Origin: Nitrospiraceae bacterium UBA6905
Lineage (GTDB): Bacteria > Nitrospirota > Thermodesulfovibrionia > Thermodesulfovibrionales > UBA6898
Assembly (NCBI GenBank): GCA_002451165.1
Contig: DKBH01000012.1
Coordinates: forward strand, 428 to 15,177
Length of the DNA stretch: 14,750 nucleotides
Reading direction: 5' to 3'
Below the pieces are notes generated by a model. It searched no databases and was not told the DNA's origin. It was given only the letters and a program-made list of their open reading frames with translations. Shown piece by piece: positions 14,556 to 14,750 of this stretch (the stretch's first letter is position 1; every line of letters begins with the position of its first letter). Both the position numbers and the translations under genes were made by a program.

Positions 14556-14601
14556 AATTGCCATACATATGATTGAAAAAAAGACTTTTGGCAATTTTTT
14601 T
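14556..14601 (+). terminator. Possible intrinsic terminator inside the inverted repeats
   Basis: An 8-bp stem AATTGCCA (14556-14563) with TGGCAATT (14589-14596) is followed by a run of seven T's (14595-14601). The loop is long (25 bases) and the stem AT-rich, so termination would be weak. It lies five bases before the right inverted repeat. Confidence 0.35.
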
Positions 14602-14605
14602 GTGA

Positions 14606-14750
14606 TGGTTTATAAAAACGGCCAGATAACCCCATGGCTTTTAAGCCTGGGGATGAATGGCCGCCCGGAGCGAAGCGGAGGCCATTCTTGCATCGTGTGG
14701 CGAGGCCATCGGTCTAGGCCACAGATGCAGAAGCCCTGAAACCCCGGACT
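14606..14750 (-). repeat. Right copy of 145-bp inverted repeat (continues past window edge)
   Basis: The reverse complement of 12296-12440 with 144 of 145 bases equal; the one difference is in the GTT(T/A)TCTGG segment. It carries the same three hairpins. The last bases, CCCCGGACT, are the first half of the terminal palindrome of the left copy, so the element very probably continues beyond 14750. Near-identity of both copies points to recent duplication or gene conversion. Confidence 0.85.

Overview
The window looks like a chromosomal segment of a Gram-negative bacterium. The evidence is a predicted outer-membrane beta-barrel with a signal peptide, an exported peptidoglycan amidase and a lipoprotein. 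The style of the genes (FecR/TPR/barrel fusion, CHASE2 cyclase, GerMN next to an amidase, periplasmic double rhodanese) suggests Nitrospirota or a related deep-branching lineage. That placement is an inference from gene style, not from a marker gene.

Left two-thirds (1-9623), all on the minus strand and read right to left: a FecR-TPR-beta-barrel protein, a CHASE2 adenylate cyclase, an AMIN/Amidase_3 cell-wall amidase, a GerMN-domain membrane protein, glutamate racemase (murI), RNase PH (rph), and the start of ftsH, which runs off the left edge. Most junctions overlap or nearly touch (17, 4 and 8 bp overlaps, one 2-bp gap). The exceptions are about 90 bp between cyclase and amidase and about 100 bp between rph and ftsH; the latter holds a good -10 box for ftsH. 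The set links an envelope sensor or barrel and cAMP synthesis with peptidoglycan precursor supply and turnover, RNA processing and membrane proteolysis.

Right third (9624-14750) is an accessory, gene-poor region. It holds a sigma-54-like promoter match, a possible 69-aa ORF, and two tandem 164-bp units that each fold on themselves and end in an 11-T run. A small lipoprotein gene follows on the minus strand in AT-rich DNA, then another hairpin-rich stretch.

The segment ends with an unusual cassette. Two inverted 145-bp copies (144/145 identical) of a multi-hairpin element, resembling IS200/IS605-type ends, enclose an exported double-rhodanese sulfurtransferase gene and a group II intron. The intron keeps its 5' ribozyme part and a clear domain V/VI but has lost nearly all of its reverse-transcriptase ORF. 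No transposase is encoded in the cassette. The right copy meets the window edge, so its outer limit is unknown.
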